From the NCBI GenBank assembly GCA_001281695.1, contig LJIE01000001.1:3929521-3993520 (forward strand): 64,000 bases of DNA, written 5' to 3'. The translations under genes and the position numbers were made by a program. Shown here in pieces: positions 33,956 through 43,531 of the stretch; position 1 is the first letter of the stretch, and every line of letters starts with the position of its first letter. The notes under the pieces were generated by a model. It worked only from the letters and a program-made list of their open reading frames with translations, ran no database searches and was not told where the DNA came from. The stretch is from a bacterium 336/3 (lineage in GTDB: Bacteria; Bacteroidota; Bacteroidia; Cytophagales; Thermonemataceae).

Positions 33956-36067
33956 ATGCAGATTGTTAAAACCTCTTTCATTAGCATATTTTTTATTTTA
34001 GTAATTTTTGGAGCAAATGCCCAAACTTATCCACGTAAAGAAATTGATATCAAGCAATTTGTTGAAGATTTGTTTGCTGTTCAAGACCAAGACTCTGATA
34101 CCAATTACGAAGATTTGTATGAAGCTCTGTATCAGTTATATCTCGAACCTTTGAATCTCAATAAAGCCACAAGAGAAGATCTAGCACAGCTTTTTATTTT
34201 AAAGGAATCTCAAATTACCAATTTACTTAATCATATTCAAAAAAACGGAAAACTGCTTTCTCTTTACGAATTGCAGTCCATTGATGGCTTTGATTTAGAT
34301 ATTATTTATAAAATTCTTCCCTTTGTAACTGTTGAAACTAACGGAAATACTGATAACAAGCCTCTTTTAAAACGTATTTTTGAGGAAGAAAACCGATATT
34401 TATTATTGCGTTATCAGTCACAAATACAAAAAGAGGCAGGCTTTACTGTCCCAGATTCACTTAGTTCTCGATATTTAGGTTCTCGTCCTCGTTTATATAC
34501 TCGTTTTCGTACCAGCCACAGCAAAGATTTCAGTTTAGGCTTTACGATGGAAAAAGATGAAGGAGAACAATTAAAATGGCAACCTTCTAAAAATCATTAT
34601 GGAGCAGATTTCTTCTCTTATCATGCATTTTTTGAGAATAAAGGGCGTTTTAAGCAAATTGTAATTGGTGATTATCAGGTACAAGTAGGACAAAGTCTCT
34701 TACTTGCAGCAGGCTTCAATGTAGGAAAAGGAGCTGAAACTGTACAAAGTATCCGAAGAGCCAATACAGGCATTCGTCCATTTACTTCACTTTTAGAAGC
34801 TGGTTTTTTGAGAGGTGGGGCTGTTAATTACAATTTGCTCAAAAATAAGCATGGAGAATTGGATATTTTAGCATTTGGTTCACTTACTAAAAGAGATGGT
34901 AACATCAATACCCCAGATTCTACAGATAATGATGATACTGGCAGTGAATTATTTGTGAGCAGTATTCAAAGAACTGGTTTTCATAGGACTCAAAATGAAT
35001 TAGATAACAGAGCAACCATCAAAGAAGGTACTTTTGGTGGAAATTTAAGTTTTAAAAATACATCTGAAACTTTACAAATCGGTACAACTTTTATTTACAA
35101 TCAGTTTAGTGTGCCTCTACAAAGAACGCCCACTACCTACAATCAATTTGAATTTAGTGGAAAAACAAATTATAATGCAGGTTTTAATTATAGTTATGTG
35201 TTTCAAAATTTTAATTTCTTTGGAGAATGGGCTATTTCTAAAAGTGGTGGAATGGGTTACAACAGTGGTGTAATAGCTTCCTTATCTCCACAAATTTCGT
35301 TTGCCATGCAATACAGAAATTTCGATAAGGATTTTCATAGTTTTTATGGTGCTGCTCTCAACGAAGGAAGCCGAGATATTAATGAACAAGGTATCTATTG
35401 GGGTATCAAAGTACAACCCAATCGTAAAATTGCTTTTGCTGCTTATTACGATAAATTTCGTTTTCCTTGGCTGAGATTCCAAACAGACGCCCCATCCGAC
35501 GGATATGAGTATTTAGTTCGTTTGAGTTATGCCTTTAGTAAAAAAATAAGCGTTTTTGGGCAAATCAGAGAAGAATTGAAACAACAAAACGCTCCCAACA
35601 GCACATCTCCTATAGATTTTATTACTGATAGAAAACGTAGAAATTATGTATTGAATATAGATTATAAAGCTGAAAAGTTTATTGGTTTTAGAAGCAGAGT
35701 ACAATATAGCAATCTTAATTTTGGTGGCGAGTTTTCACAAGGTATAGCACTCATGCAAGATGTTGATTTTAATATTGGTAAATGGGAGCTCAAAACTCGT
35801 TGGGCTTTGTTTGACACAGACGATTTTAACAACAGACAATATGCCTTTGAAGATGATGTATTGTATAGTTTCTCTTTTCCTGCATATGCTGGTAAGGGCA
35901 TCAGGCAGTATGGTGTTTTGGAGTATAAATTTTCTAAAAAACTAACTTTTTGGTTTCGTTATGCCCGTACACGCTTGTTGGGTGTGGATAGCATTGGCTC
36001 AGGTTCTACTGAAATTCAAGGCAATGTATCTTCCGAAATTCGTGTACAGGCAAGAGTGAAGTTTTAA
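33956..36067 (+). CDS. Helix-hairpin-helix protein fused to an outer-membrane beta-barrel
   Basis: The 703-residue protein has a signal peptide (ending FGANAQ), HhH-like repeats at about 58-120 (LNLNKATREDLAQLFIL, then KNGKLLSLYELQSIDGFDLDIIYKI, here cited in part), and a large beta-barrel region (about 145-703) ending FVRVQARVKF-like strands. ComEA-type HhH motifs bind DNA non-specifically. A family of such HhH-barrel proteins is widespread in Bacteroidota with no settled function. DNA binding at the periplasmic side and uptake or export is speculative. The co-encoded barrel at 33071 may be a partner. Confidence 0.72.
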   Translation: MQIVKTSFISIFFILVIFGANAQTYPRKEIDIKQFVEDLFAVQDQDSDTNYEDLYEALYQLYLEPLNLNKATREDLAQLFILKESQITNLLNHIQKNGKLLSLYELQSIDGFDLDIIYKILPFVTVETNGNTDNKPLLKRIFEEENRYLLLRYQSQIQKEAGFTVPDSLSSRYLGSRPRLYTRFRTSHSKDFSLGFTMEKDEGEQLKWQPSKNHYGADFFSYHAFFENKGRFKQIVIGDYQVQVGQSLLLAAGFNVGKGAETVQSIRRANTGIRPFTSLLEAGFLRGGAVNYNLLKNKHGELDILAFGSLTKRDGNINTPDSTDNDDTGSELFVSSIQRTGFHRTQNELDNRATIKEGTFGGNLSFKNTSETLQIGTTFIYNQFSVPLQRTPTTYNQFEFSGKTNYNAGFNYSYVFQNFNFFGEWAISKSGGMGYNSGVIASLSPQISFAMQYRNFDKDFHSFYGAALNEGSRDINEQGIYWGIKVQPNRKIAFAAYYDKFRFPWLRFQTDAPSDGYEYLVRLSYAFSKKISVFGQIREELKQQNAPNSTSPIDFITDRKRRNYVLNIDYKAEKFIGFRSRVQYSNLNFGGEFSQGIALMQDVDFNIGKWELKTRWALFDTDDFNNRQYAFEDDVLYSFSFPAYAGKGIRQYGVLEYKFSKKLTFWFRYARTRLLGVDSIGSGSTEIQGNVSSEIRVQARVKF

Positions 36068-36087
36068 AGATTAAAATTTATATATTT

Positions 36088-37059
36088 TTATTTTTCACAT
36101 TCAGCACTTTCTAAATATTCTTTAAGTTGCTTTTTTTTGATTTTTGAATTATAAGTTATTAAACTGGTACCTTGTATTCCAAATGCTACTGTAGGCACTA
36201 CATAACCCAAAATTCTCCCTGTTTGTGTTTCGTGAATTATATGGGCATTTACATTACCTTTACCTACTTGTAAACTTACTATTTGAACAATAGCATAATT
36301 AGGATCTAAATTGATGATAGCTTTTTCAATTTCTGCACTTGTAACTATTTTAAAGTTATATTTATAAATAGCTTTGATTTCAGACCAATTTAAATCACTA
36401 TCTACATCGTTTTTATCTAAGAGTAGAGTTTTCCCCTTCAATATTTTGCTATTACATTCCTTAACAATGTCCCGAAAATCTAGTTTATCATCTTCACTTT
36501 CATTTAAACGAGTTAGAATATATTGCATTTGCATCACACCATATACTGCATCAGAATTAGAGACATACAGATTAGGTAGATTAACCATAAGAGCTGTTGA
36601 AGGTATATCCAAGTTTAAAGTCATTATTTCATTTGCTATTTCTTTATAACGAACACCCCAGTCATATTCTAAAACACCATTGATTTTATTCCAACCTGCT
36701 CCAGATCTACTTCTCCAATAATCAGTATATTTATTATATCTTATCAAAAAATACTTTTCTGGTTGTTTTTTTACTAATTCCTTAGCTTCATCAAAAGGAA
36801 TGTATTGAATATCTGAACTAAATTTCCAATACTTTTCTATAGCCCTCTTTAAAGCATTGTTATTGCCTTCTATTTGATTTTTATACATTTCTAAATCTTT
36901 GGCTTTAAGACCTTTAGATCTTTTTTCATCAATTTCTTCCAAACCAACCAATAAAGTTTTATTTTTTAATTCTTTAACTTTTTTACTATTTAACTTTTGG
37001 CTAAAACCTTGAAAGTGAATACATGATAAAAAAACAATTATAACTAATCTTGTGTACAT
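36088..37059 (-). CDS. Secreted protein of unknown function
   Basis: I do not recognise this 323-residue protein. It has a signal peptide (MYTRLVIIVFLSCIHFQGFSQ, about 1-21) and no further membrane segment. The rest is mixed helical and beta with many charged residues, and the C-terminus has a conserved-looking beta segment (NYAIVQIVSLQVGKG, HIIHETQTGRILGYVVP). One cysteine lies near the C-terminus. It converges on the HhH-barrel gene (21 bases between stops) and is downstream of the GH25-like gene. Confidence 0.55.
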   Translation of the reverse strand: MYTRLVIIVFLSCIHFQGFSQKLNSKKVKELKNKTLLVGLEEIDEKRSKGLKAKDLEMYKNQIEGNNNALKRAIEKYWKFSSDIQYIPFDEAKELVKKQPEKYFLIRYNKYTDYWRSRSGAGWNKINGVLEYDWGVRYKEIANEIMTLNLDIPSTALMVNLPNLYVSNSDAVYGVMQMQYILTRLNESEDDKLDFRDIVKECNSKILKGKTLLLDKNDVDSDLNWSEIKAIYKYNFKIVTSAEIEKAIINLDPNYAIVQIVSLQVGKGNVNAHIIHETQTGRILGYVVPTVAFGIQGTSLITYNSKIKKKQLKEYLESAECEK

Positions 37060-37143
37060 AAGAATACTGGATTTATATGAATAAATAATCTGATATACAA
37101 AACAAGATTTACAATAAAAAGTTCATTCCAATTAGATGTTAAT

Positions 37144-37869
37144 TTACTCACATAGTTCCTCTTTAGCACCATAAAATACATCATAATCCATTTCATCAGA
37201 AAGAATATCATATTTGGCACTTTTTCCCCATACTTTACATCCCTTTTCTTGCCATATTTTTGGTAAAAAAGGCTTTGTAATGCCTTCGTATTCTATCAAC
37301 CATAAAGGATATTTTGCAAAATATGGATTTGTCAAATAGGCTTCTGCAAAATTATAATTTGTATAAATAATGGGCGTTCTTTTGCTTTTATTTTGAATTA
37401 TTTCTAAAAAATTAACAAGATTTATTTGTAATTTTTCTACACAATCCTGATAGGTATTGTCTTCACTTTCTTCTATATTTATAATAGGTGCTATATTCAA
37501 AGAGTCTAACTTTTCAATTGCAGACCAAAAATGGTGAGCTTGTTTATCGGGATTGCTACCAATCTGATAAACATGATATGTTCCTTTTATAAAACCTTTT
37601 TGCTTGATAAATAACCAATTTTTATGAAAAAGAGTATCCATGCCATTTTCTCCTATAGTTGCTCTGCAAATCATAAAAGAGATATTGTCAAGCATTTCTG
37701 CTTCTTTAAAAATATTTCCATTCCATTTTGTTATATTGATTCCATAATAAATTTTTGCCTGTTTTTTATGTTTTTTTACAGGTTCAGTAAAATGAGAAAC
37801 AATCATGGAAATAATAGAAAGTGTACACCATATCAAAAATATGGCAAATTTTACATTCTGATTTTTCAT
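37144..37869 (-). CDS. GH25 (muramidase)-like membrane-anchored protein lacking two catalytic aspartates
   Basis: The 241-residue protein has an N-terminal anchor helix (about 7-25) and a GH25 fold: YYGINITKWNG, FMICRATIGENGMD, GTYHVYQIG, IINIEE and a C-terminal DYDVFYG. In active GH25 lysozymes the first strand carries Asp (xxDVS) and the fourth carries D-x-E. Here these are Asn45 and Asn131-Ile-Glu133. The glutamate stays. Reduced or no muramidase activity is therefore expected, perhaps with sugar binding retained. It is separated from the S8 protease gene by a terminator. Confidence 0.75.
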   Translation of the reverse strand: MKNQNVKFAIFLIWCTLSIISMIVSHFTEPVKKHKKQAKIYYGINITKWNGNIFKEAEMLDNISFMICRATIGENGMDTLFHKNWLFIKQKGFIKGTYHVYQIGSNPDKQAHHFWSAIEKLDSLNIAPIINIEESEDNTYQDCVEKLQINLVNFLEIIQNKSKRTPIIYTNYNFAEAYLTNPYFAKYPLWLIEYEGITKPFLPKIWQEKGCKVWGKSAKYDILSDEMDYDVFYGAKEELCE

Positions 37870-37891
37870 AGTTTAAGAGATAAGTTTTAAG

Positions 37892-37922
37892 AACCTCATG
37901 GACTTAATCATCCATGAGGTTT
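37892..37922 (-). terminator. Terminator after the subtilase gene
   Basis: AACCTCATGGA and TCCATGAGGTT form a perfect 11-bp stem 54 bases beyond the subtilase stop on the reverse strand. The T-run is short. Confidence 0.6.
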
Positions 37923-37975
37923 GAGATAAAATTTAAGTTGTTTAATTGTTTTCAGAGTTATTTTGGTTTAAAAAA

Positions 37976-39271
37976 CTATTTTGTTGCCTTATCACAATCA
38001 ATGATACCACTTCCATAAGCCTCTGGATTTGGATTAGAATTGGGTAAACAATTATTCATAATCAATGATTTTATCATATCAGGAGTATAATTGGAGTTTT
38101 TCTGATATAATAAAGCTACTAAACCAGCAACATGTGGGCATGCCATACTTGTTCCACTCAATTCTTGGTAGGTATTATTCAAAGATGTGGATAATACATT
38201 TACCCCTGGTGCTGATACAGACACTTGATTCCAAGCAATATTTGGCATACCTCCTCTCGAAGAAAATATAGATATTATTTTATTAACATCTACAGCACCT
38301 ACAGCCAATGGACTTGCATTTTTTGATTTACTATCAATAGAATTAGCAGGAGCATTTACCCACTTAAACTCTTTTTCGTATGAATTTCCTGAAGCAGCCA
38401 CTACACTAATTTTGGCATCTTGGCACTTTTGCACACTTTGATTATACGCAACTAAAGGCTTATCGTAACTTGCTAAACTCATGCTAATTACTTTGATGTT
38501 ATTTTTAATGCACCACTCCATACCTGCAATAATATTTAAAATATCGCCTTTACCATCATTAGAAAGCACTTTTACAGCATATAAATTACATGCAGGAGCT
38601 ACTCCATACATACTGAATCCATCATACACTGCTCCCAAACCTGCAATAATTCCTGCACAATGAGTTCCATGTCCATTTATATCATTATAGCTACCACCAT
38701 CTACAAATGAAACACCTCCTTTAATTGCCAAATTTGGATGCTTTGCAATTCCAGTATCCAAAACTGCAACATTTACTCCTGTTCCATTGATGTTTCTGTC
38801 CCATGCAAGAGGAGCATTAATCATTTTCATATTCCAAGTAAAATTAATCCCTGAGAAATCATCTTTTATTTCTTTTTCTACGATTTTCTGCTTGGTACGA
38901 TTATTCTCACTGTAAGTATCCAACATAGCTCCAAAAATATCCAAATAAGCTTGTTTATAACCATCTTCAAACTCATCAAAGTGAGCACTATCTTTATCTT
39001 CCACTACAAAAACTTCAGAGTTCTCTTCAATAGCTTTGATACCACTTACTTTTGAAATACGTTCAACTTCTTGTAATGTTAATGTTGCTGACACTATTCC
39101 CAAATTTTGAAAATAAAGAGCATCATCATTGCTCAGTGGTATTCCAGAAGCCATCATTTCCACACCTTCTTTCAGTTGTATAGATGGGCTTGTGAGTATT
39201 TTACTTGCCAATACTTTAATATCCATACTCTTTTCTAAAGTAATGAGATATCTTTTTTTTATTTGTTCCAT
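37976..39271 (-). CDS. Subtilisin-like S8 serine protease without a signal peptide
   Basis: The 431-residue protein has an I9-like propeptide (about 5-90, KRYLITLEKS onward) and a catalytic domain (about 160-431) with Asp172 (VLDTGI), His201 (HGTHCAG), Asn296 (ASGNSY) and Ser375 (LSGTSMACPHVAG). All four are intact, so an active protease is expected. The N-terminus MEQIKKRYLI has no signal peptide, unlike most subtilases, so it may act in the cytoplasm or leave the cell by another route. The linker 95-145 is acidic. The 205-residue unknown gene lies 69 bases upstream, separated by a terminator. Confidence 0.88.
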   Translation of the reverse strand: MEQIKKRYLITLEKSMDIKVLASKILTSPSIQLKEGVEMMASGIPLSNDDALYFQNLGIVSATLTLQEVERISKVSGIKAIEENSEVFVVEDKDSAHFDEFEDGYKQAYLDIFGAMLDTYSENNRTKQKIVEKEIKDDFSGINFTWNMKMINAPLAWDRNINGTGVNVAVLDTGIAKHPNLAIKGGVSFVDGGSYNDINGHGTHCAGIIAGLGAVYDGFSMYGVAPACNLYAVKVLSNDGKGDILNIIAGMEWCIKNNIKVISMSLASYDKPLVAYNQSVQKCQDAKISVVAASGNSYEKEFKWVNAPANSIDSKSKNASPLAVGAVDVNKIISIFSSRGGMPNIAWNQVSVSAPGVNVLSTSLNNTYQELSGTSMACPHVAGLVALLYQKNSNYTPDMIKSLIMNNCLPNSNPNPEAYGSGIIDCDKATK

Positions 39272-39301
39272 TGTTTTAAAGATTTAAAAAGTTTTCATTT
39301 T

Positions 39302-39337
39302 TAAAACAAGCCCTTTTATAAAAAAGGGCTTGTTTTA
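39302..39337 (-). terminator. Terminator after the 205-residue protein gene
   Basis: TAAAACAAGCCCTTTT and AAAAGGGCTTGTTTTA form a 16-bp stem around a 4-nt loop, directly after the stop at 39341. Confidence 0.85.
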
Positions 39338-39340
39338 GAT

Positions 39341-39958
39341 TTATTGTTGGATGAATAATCCACTATGAGAATCATACTTTACAGTAATTTCTGTAACATC
39401 TCCACCAAAAGTCAAGGTACTTGATGGGCTAGAAACCTCTGTAATGACCATTCCTGATGATATTTTACTATCCAAAAAAATAACTACTTCAGTGAGGGGA
39501 ATAAAAGTAGCTTCATGCTCTCTTGGTACAATTGTGGCATTGATAGGTTTATTGGGGAATGCCGTTCCATTTACTTGTACCCCCTGAGCCAAACCAAAAG
39601 TGAGTATAGCCTCATCTTGATAGCTATTTACTATTTTATACTGTCCTTTTTTAATGCTAGAGTCTTGTATAGGTGCTCCAAAAGCTCCATAATCTTCAAA
39701 AGGATAACATACCATAGGATTTGCATCTACATCTGATAGTTTATAAATAGTTGCTCCACTTTGAGTAGCTACTTTAGAAGCATACAATGCATATTCCTCT
39801 TCCCATGCTACTGTATTTTTTTGAAATGGTAAGAAAGCAACCCAAGCCAATGGTGTACCATTGTTTGTTTTTTTCATAAGGGTTACTTTCTCTCCAGCAG
39901 CTTTAACTGTCTGTAAATCAAAAGAATCAAAAACGATATTTAATTGATAATTGGGCAT
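39341..39958 (-). CDS. Protein of unknown function, beta-rich, no signal peptide
   Basis: I do not recognise this 205-residue protein. It begins MPNYQLNIVFDSFDLQTVKAAGEKVTLMKK without a signal peptide, has a short aromatic motif (WVAFLPFQKNTVAWEEEYALYAS) and is mostly predicted beta strands with serine/threonine-rich turns. One cysteine is present. The beta-sandwich look recalls soluble pore-forming or lectin-like proteins, but no motif proves it. It is upstream of the signal-less subtilase. The two could form a toxin/protease-like module, which is conjecture. Confidence 0.55.
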   Translation of the reverse strand: MPNYQLNIVFDSFDLQTVKAAGEKVTLMKKTNNGTPLAWVAFLPFQKNTVAWEEEYALYASKVATQSGATIYKLSDVDANPMVCYPFEDYGAFGAPIQDSSIKKGQYKIVNSYQDEAILTFGLAQGVQVNGTAFPNKPINATIVPREHEATFIPLTEVVIFLDSKISSGMVITEVSSPSSTLTFGGDVTEITVKYDSHSGLFIQQ

Positions 39959-40228
39959 AATTGTGTATAGTTATAGATTTTTCTTACTCTTGAGGCTTTT
40001 CAGATTTCTCCCCATATTTATCTGCTATGGTCAGTTCTGTTTTTGGGATTTTTTCTTAATCCATTTTTCATGTTTTCATAGTTTTAAGTGTTTAATATAA
40101 AGCCTCCTTTTTGGGTTTTTGGCATCTCCCACCTGAGTATTTGAAGGAACTTCGGTGTGACCTAAAGCTTTTTAAAAATTTTCTTGGCAATGTTTCAATG
40201 TTTGTTTAAATTGCTGTTACAAAGTAAA

Positions 40229-40250
40229 GCAATTTTCAATTGCAATGCAA
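40229..40250 (+). promoter_or_regulatory. Palindromic operator candidate before the S24 repressor gene
   Basis: GCAATT-TTC-AATTGC (40229-40243) is a perfect inverted repeat, overlapped by the perfect TTGCA-A-TGCAA (40240-40250). Another TTGCAA half-site follows at about 40258. The cluster lies 36-57 bases before the start codon and is a good site for autorepression. Confidence 0.5.
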
Positions 40251-40285
40251 ATAAAAATTGCAAAATATTAGCAAAAATAATTACT

Positions 40286-41068
40286 ATGAAAAATATTCAT
40301 TTGAAAATAAAGTACTTACGTGAGCAAAAAAGTTTAACACAACAAGATTTTGCTCTCAAAATTGGTGTTAGCCGCTCCACTCTTTCGCAAATAGAAATTG
40401 CAAAAATCACCCCAACCTTAGAGGTTGTTCAAAAAATTGCAAGTGTATTTAGCATTAGTTTTGATTGGCTATTGTCCGAAGACGAAACAGAAGCTATTCT
40501 TACATATAAAGAACCCTCTGTTCCCACAGAATATCAAAAAGATATTTCTAAAACACAAGCTCTGCAAGCTCTTGAAAGTGAAGGACTTCGTGGTATTAAA
40601 GTTTATATTAGCCCAGAACCCGCTATGGCAAGTTATCCTACTCATTATATTACAGAAGAAGAAGAACCTCATTTAGAGTGGTTTTTTATGCCTTTTCTAC
40701 GTCATAAAGGCATTTATGCTGCTTTTCCTGTAGTGGGACAATCCATGCAGGGTTGTGTAAATAATGGAAGCTGGGTTATTTGTCGTTTGCTTGAGCAAAA
40801 CTATCAAATACGCAGTGGAAATATTCACCTCATAGCTACTAAAACAGAAGGTTTAGTTTTAAAAAGAGTTGAAATCAATAGTAAATTAAAAAAGGGTATT
40901 ATTTGTTATTCTGATAATCATATCTATGGTCCTTTTATCCTTCCCTATGATGAAATCGTAAAAGTTTGGGCAGTCGAGGCATGTCTAGAGCAGAGTTTTG
41001 TATTTTCAAGTGAAAAAGCTACAATTAAACTTCAAGAGTTTATTGATGAAATCAATGCAAATTTGTAA
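40286..41068 (+). CDS. XRE-family transcriptional repressor with S24 (LexA-like) domain
   Basis: The 260-residue protein (from ATG 40286, MKNIHLKIKYLREQKSLTQQ) has an N-terminal HTH_3 domain (about 5-60, SRSTLSQIEIAKITPTLEV) and a C-terminal S24 peptidase-like domain with Ser in VVGQSMQG and Lys in LVLKRVE. These are the Ser-Lys dyad of LexA/CI proteins, but no clear Ala-Gly cleavage site was noticed between the domains. The longer frame to the TTG at 40184 would overlap the operator candidate and is rejected. Targets may include itself. No phage genes follow. Confidence 0.82.
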   Translation: MKNIHLKIKYLREQKSLTQQDFALKIGVSRSTLSQIEIAKITPTLEVVQKIASVFSISFDWLLSEDETEAILTYKEPSVPTEYQKDISKTQALQALESEGLRGIKVYISPEPAMASYPTHYITEEEEPHLEWFFMPFLRHKGIYAAFPVVGQSMQGCVNNGSWVICRLLEQNYQIRSGNIHLIATKTEGLVLKRVEINSKLKKGIICYSDNHIYGPFILPYDEIVKVWAVEACLEQSFVFSSEKATIKLQEFIDEINANL

Positions 41069-41192
41069 TATTTAGAATTTTTCTAAATAAGACCTATATG
41101 CTATAAAAAACCTTGTGCTATTTCATTTTTTTTTAAATTTGTTTGTTTTGTTAATATAGTATTATTATAAATAATTTTTAAAAGACTTCATT

Positions 41193-43448
41193 ATGGCTTT
41201 TGATTTTGAAATGATTAAGTCGGTATATGCTCGTATGCCTGAGCGTGTAGAGGCAGCCCGCAAAGTATTAGGTCGCCCAATGACTTTAGCGGAGAAAATT
41301 TTGTATGCCCATCTGCATGAAAATCCAGTAAAAGAGGTTTTTGAAAGAGGAAAATCGTATGTGGACTTCGCTCCTGACCGTGTAGCTATGCAAGATGCAA
41401 CTGCTCAAATGGCTTTGTTACAATTTATGACCGCAGGTAAAACGAAAGTAGCTGTACCTTCTTCTGTACATTGCGATCACTTAATTCAGGCGAAAGAAGG
41501 TGCTGCAAAAGATTTGAACAGAGCAAACAAGGAAAGTGAAGAAGTTTTTGATTTCCTTTCTTCTGTTTCTAATAAATATGGCATTGGTTTTTGGAAACCT
41601 GGTGCTGGTATTATTCACCAAATTGTATTGGAAAATTATGCTTTTCCTGGTGGAATGATGATTGGTACAGACTCTCATACTGTAAATGCAGGCGGTTTGG
41701 GTATGATAGCCATTGGTGTGGGTGGTGCTGATGCTTGTGATGTAATGGCTGGTTTACCTTGGGAGCTTAAAATGCCTAAACTCATTGGTGTAAAGCTTAC
41801 AGGTAAATTAAATGGTTGGACTTCAGCGAAAGATGTGATTTTGAAAGTAGCTGGCATCTTGACTGTGAAAGGTGGTACAGATAAAATTATTGAATATTTT
41901 GGTGAAGGAGCTATCAGTCTTTCTGCAACTGGTAAAGGTACAATTTGTAATATGGGTGCAGAAGTAGGTGCTACTACTTCTACTTTCGGTTATGATGATA
42001 GCATGAGCCGTTATTTAAAGGCTACAGGCAGAGCAGAAGTTGCAACTTTAGCTGATGTCATCAAAGAACATTTGACTGGTGATCCTGAAGTATATGCTGA
42101 CCCTAAAAAATATTTTGATGAAGTTATCGAAATCAATTTGTCAGAATTAGAGCCACATGTAAATGGTCCTTTTACTCCAGATTTGGCAACACCTATTTCT
42201 AAATTAAAAGAAGAAGCTATCAAAAATGGTTGGCCTCTTAAAATAGAAGCAGGTTTGATAGGTTCTTGTACCAACTCTTCTTACGAAGATATTGCTCGTG
42301 CTGTGTCTTTGGCAAAGCAAGTTTCTGCAAAAGGATTAAAAGCAAAAGCAGAATTTATGATTAACCCAGGTTCAGAACAAATTCGTTATACAATAGAGCG
42401 TGATGGTTTCTTAAAGGTATTTGATGAAGTAGGTGCTATTGTATTTACAAATGCTTGTGGTCCTTGTATTGGTATGTGGGACAGAGTAGGTGCTGAAAAA
42501 CAAGAGAAAAATACGATTGTTCACTCTTTCAATCGTAATTTTGCTAAACGAGCTGATGGAAACCCCAATACTTATGCTTTTGTAACTTCCCCTGAACTTG
42601 TAACTGCACTTGCTATTGCAGGTGATTTAGGTTTCAACCCCTTGACTGATACACTTATCAATGAAAAAGGTGAAGCTGTAAAACTTGACCCACCAACAGG
42701 TGATGAATTGCCAAGCAAAGGCTTTGCAGTAGAAGATGCTGGTTATCAAGCTCCTGCCGAAGATGGTAGCAAAGTTGAAGTTTTAGTTTCTCCTACTTCT
42801 AAGCGTTTACAACTTTTAGAACCCTTTATAAAATGGGATGGAGCAGATTTTAAAGGCTTGAAATTACTTATCAAGGCAAAAGGCAAGTGTACCACTGACC
42901 ATATTTCTATGGCAGGACCTTGGTTAAAGTTCCGTGGACATTTAGATAATATTTCTAATAACTTACTCATTGGAGCTGTTAATGCTTTCAATGACAAAAC
43001 TGATTCTGTGAAAAACCAGCTTACTGGTGCTTATGAGGGTGTACCTGTAGTACAACGTCAATACAAAGCTCAAGGTGTTGGTTCTATTGTTGTTGGAGAT
43101 GAAAACTATGGAGAAGGTTCTTCTCGTGAGCATGCAGCTATGGAGCCTCGTCATTTGGGCGTAAAGGTGGTACTTGTGAAATCATTTGCTCGTATTCATG
43201 AAACCAACTTGAAAAAACAAGGTATGTTGGCTCTTACTTTTGCAAACCCTTCAGATTATGACAAGATTCAAGAAGATGATAACATTGATGTATTAGGTTT
43301 AACTACCTTTGCACCAGGTGTACAACTGACAATAGCTCTTACACACAAAGATGGTAGCAAAGAAGAATTTAAAGTAAACCATAGTTACAATGCTCCTCAA
43401 ATAGAATGGTTCAAAGCTGGTTCAGCTTTGAATTTGATGGGTAAATAA
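41193..43448 (+). CDS. acnA: Aconitate hydratase
   Basis: The 751-residue protein is a mitochondrial-type aconitase. The [4Fe-4S] cysteines are in [11 protein letters not shown] and the pair [12 protein letters not shown]. The active-site Ser/Arg segment appears as [17 protein letters not shown]. It converts citrate to isocitrate in the TCA cycle. The whole length matches the mitochondrial form (about 750) better than AcnB or the iron-regulatory form. A terminator follows, so it is a single-gene transcript. Confidence 0.95.
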   Translation: MAFDFEMIKSVYARMPERVEAARKVLGRPMTLAEKILYAHLHENPVKEVFERGKSYVDFAPDRVAMQDATAQMALLQFMTAGKTKVAVPSSVHCDHLIQAKEGAAKDLNRANKESEEVFDFLSSVSNKYGIGFWKPGAGIIHQIVLENYAFPGGMMIGTDSHTVNAGGLGMIAIGVGGADACDVMAGLPWELKMPKLIGVKLTGKLNGWTSAKDVILKVAGILTVKGGTDKIIEYFGEGAISLSATGKGTICNMGAEVGATTSTFGYDDSMSRYLKATGRAEVATLADVIKEHLTGDPEVYADPKKYFDEVIEINLSELEPHVNGPFTPDLATPISKLKEEAIKNGWPLKIEAGLIGSCTNSSYEDIARAVSLAKQVSAKGLKAKAEFMINPGSEQIRYTIERDGFLKVFDEVGAIVFTNACGPCIGMWDRVGAEKQEKNTIVHSFNRNFAKRADGNPNTYAFVTSPELVTALAIAGDLGFNPLTDTLINEKGEAVKLDPPTGDELPSKGFAVEDAGYQAPAEDGSKVEVLVSPTSKRLQLLEPFIKWDGADFKGLKLLIKAKGKCTTDHISMAGPWLKFRGHLDNISNNLLIGAVNAFNDKTDSVKNQLTGAYEGVPVVQRQYKAQGVGSIVVGDENYGEGSSREHAAMEPRHLGVKVVLVKSFARIHETNLKKQGMLALTFANPSDYDKIQEDDNIDVLGLTTFAPGVQLTIALTHKDGSKEEFKVNHSYNAPQIEWFKAGSALNLMGK

Positions 43449-43472
43449 TTTTGTATTTTCTATAATTTTTTA

Positions 43473-43506
43473 ATAGGCTTCATAGAGTTTTATGAAGCCT
43501 ATTTTT
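43473..43506 (+). terminator. Rho-independent terminator of aconitase gene
   Basis: ATAGGCTTCATA and TTATGAAGCCTAT make a 12-bp stem followed by TTTT. Confidence 0.85.
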
Positions 43507-43531
43507 ATAAATATCCTCAAGACAATAAATT

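Noticed and set aside
40184-40285. Longer S24 repressor starting at TTG 40184
   Set aside because: The extension runs through the operator palindromes and lacks HTH-domain residues. ATG 40286 gives the normal family start.
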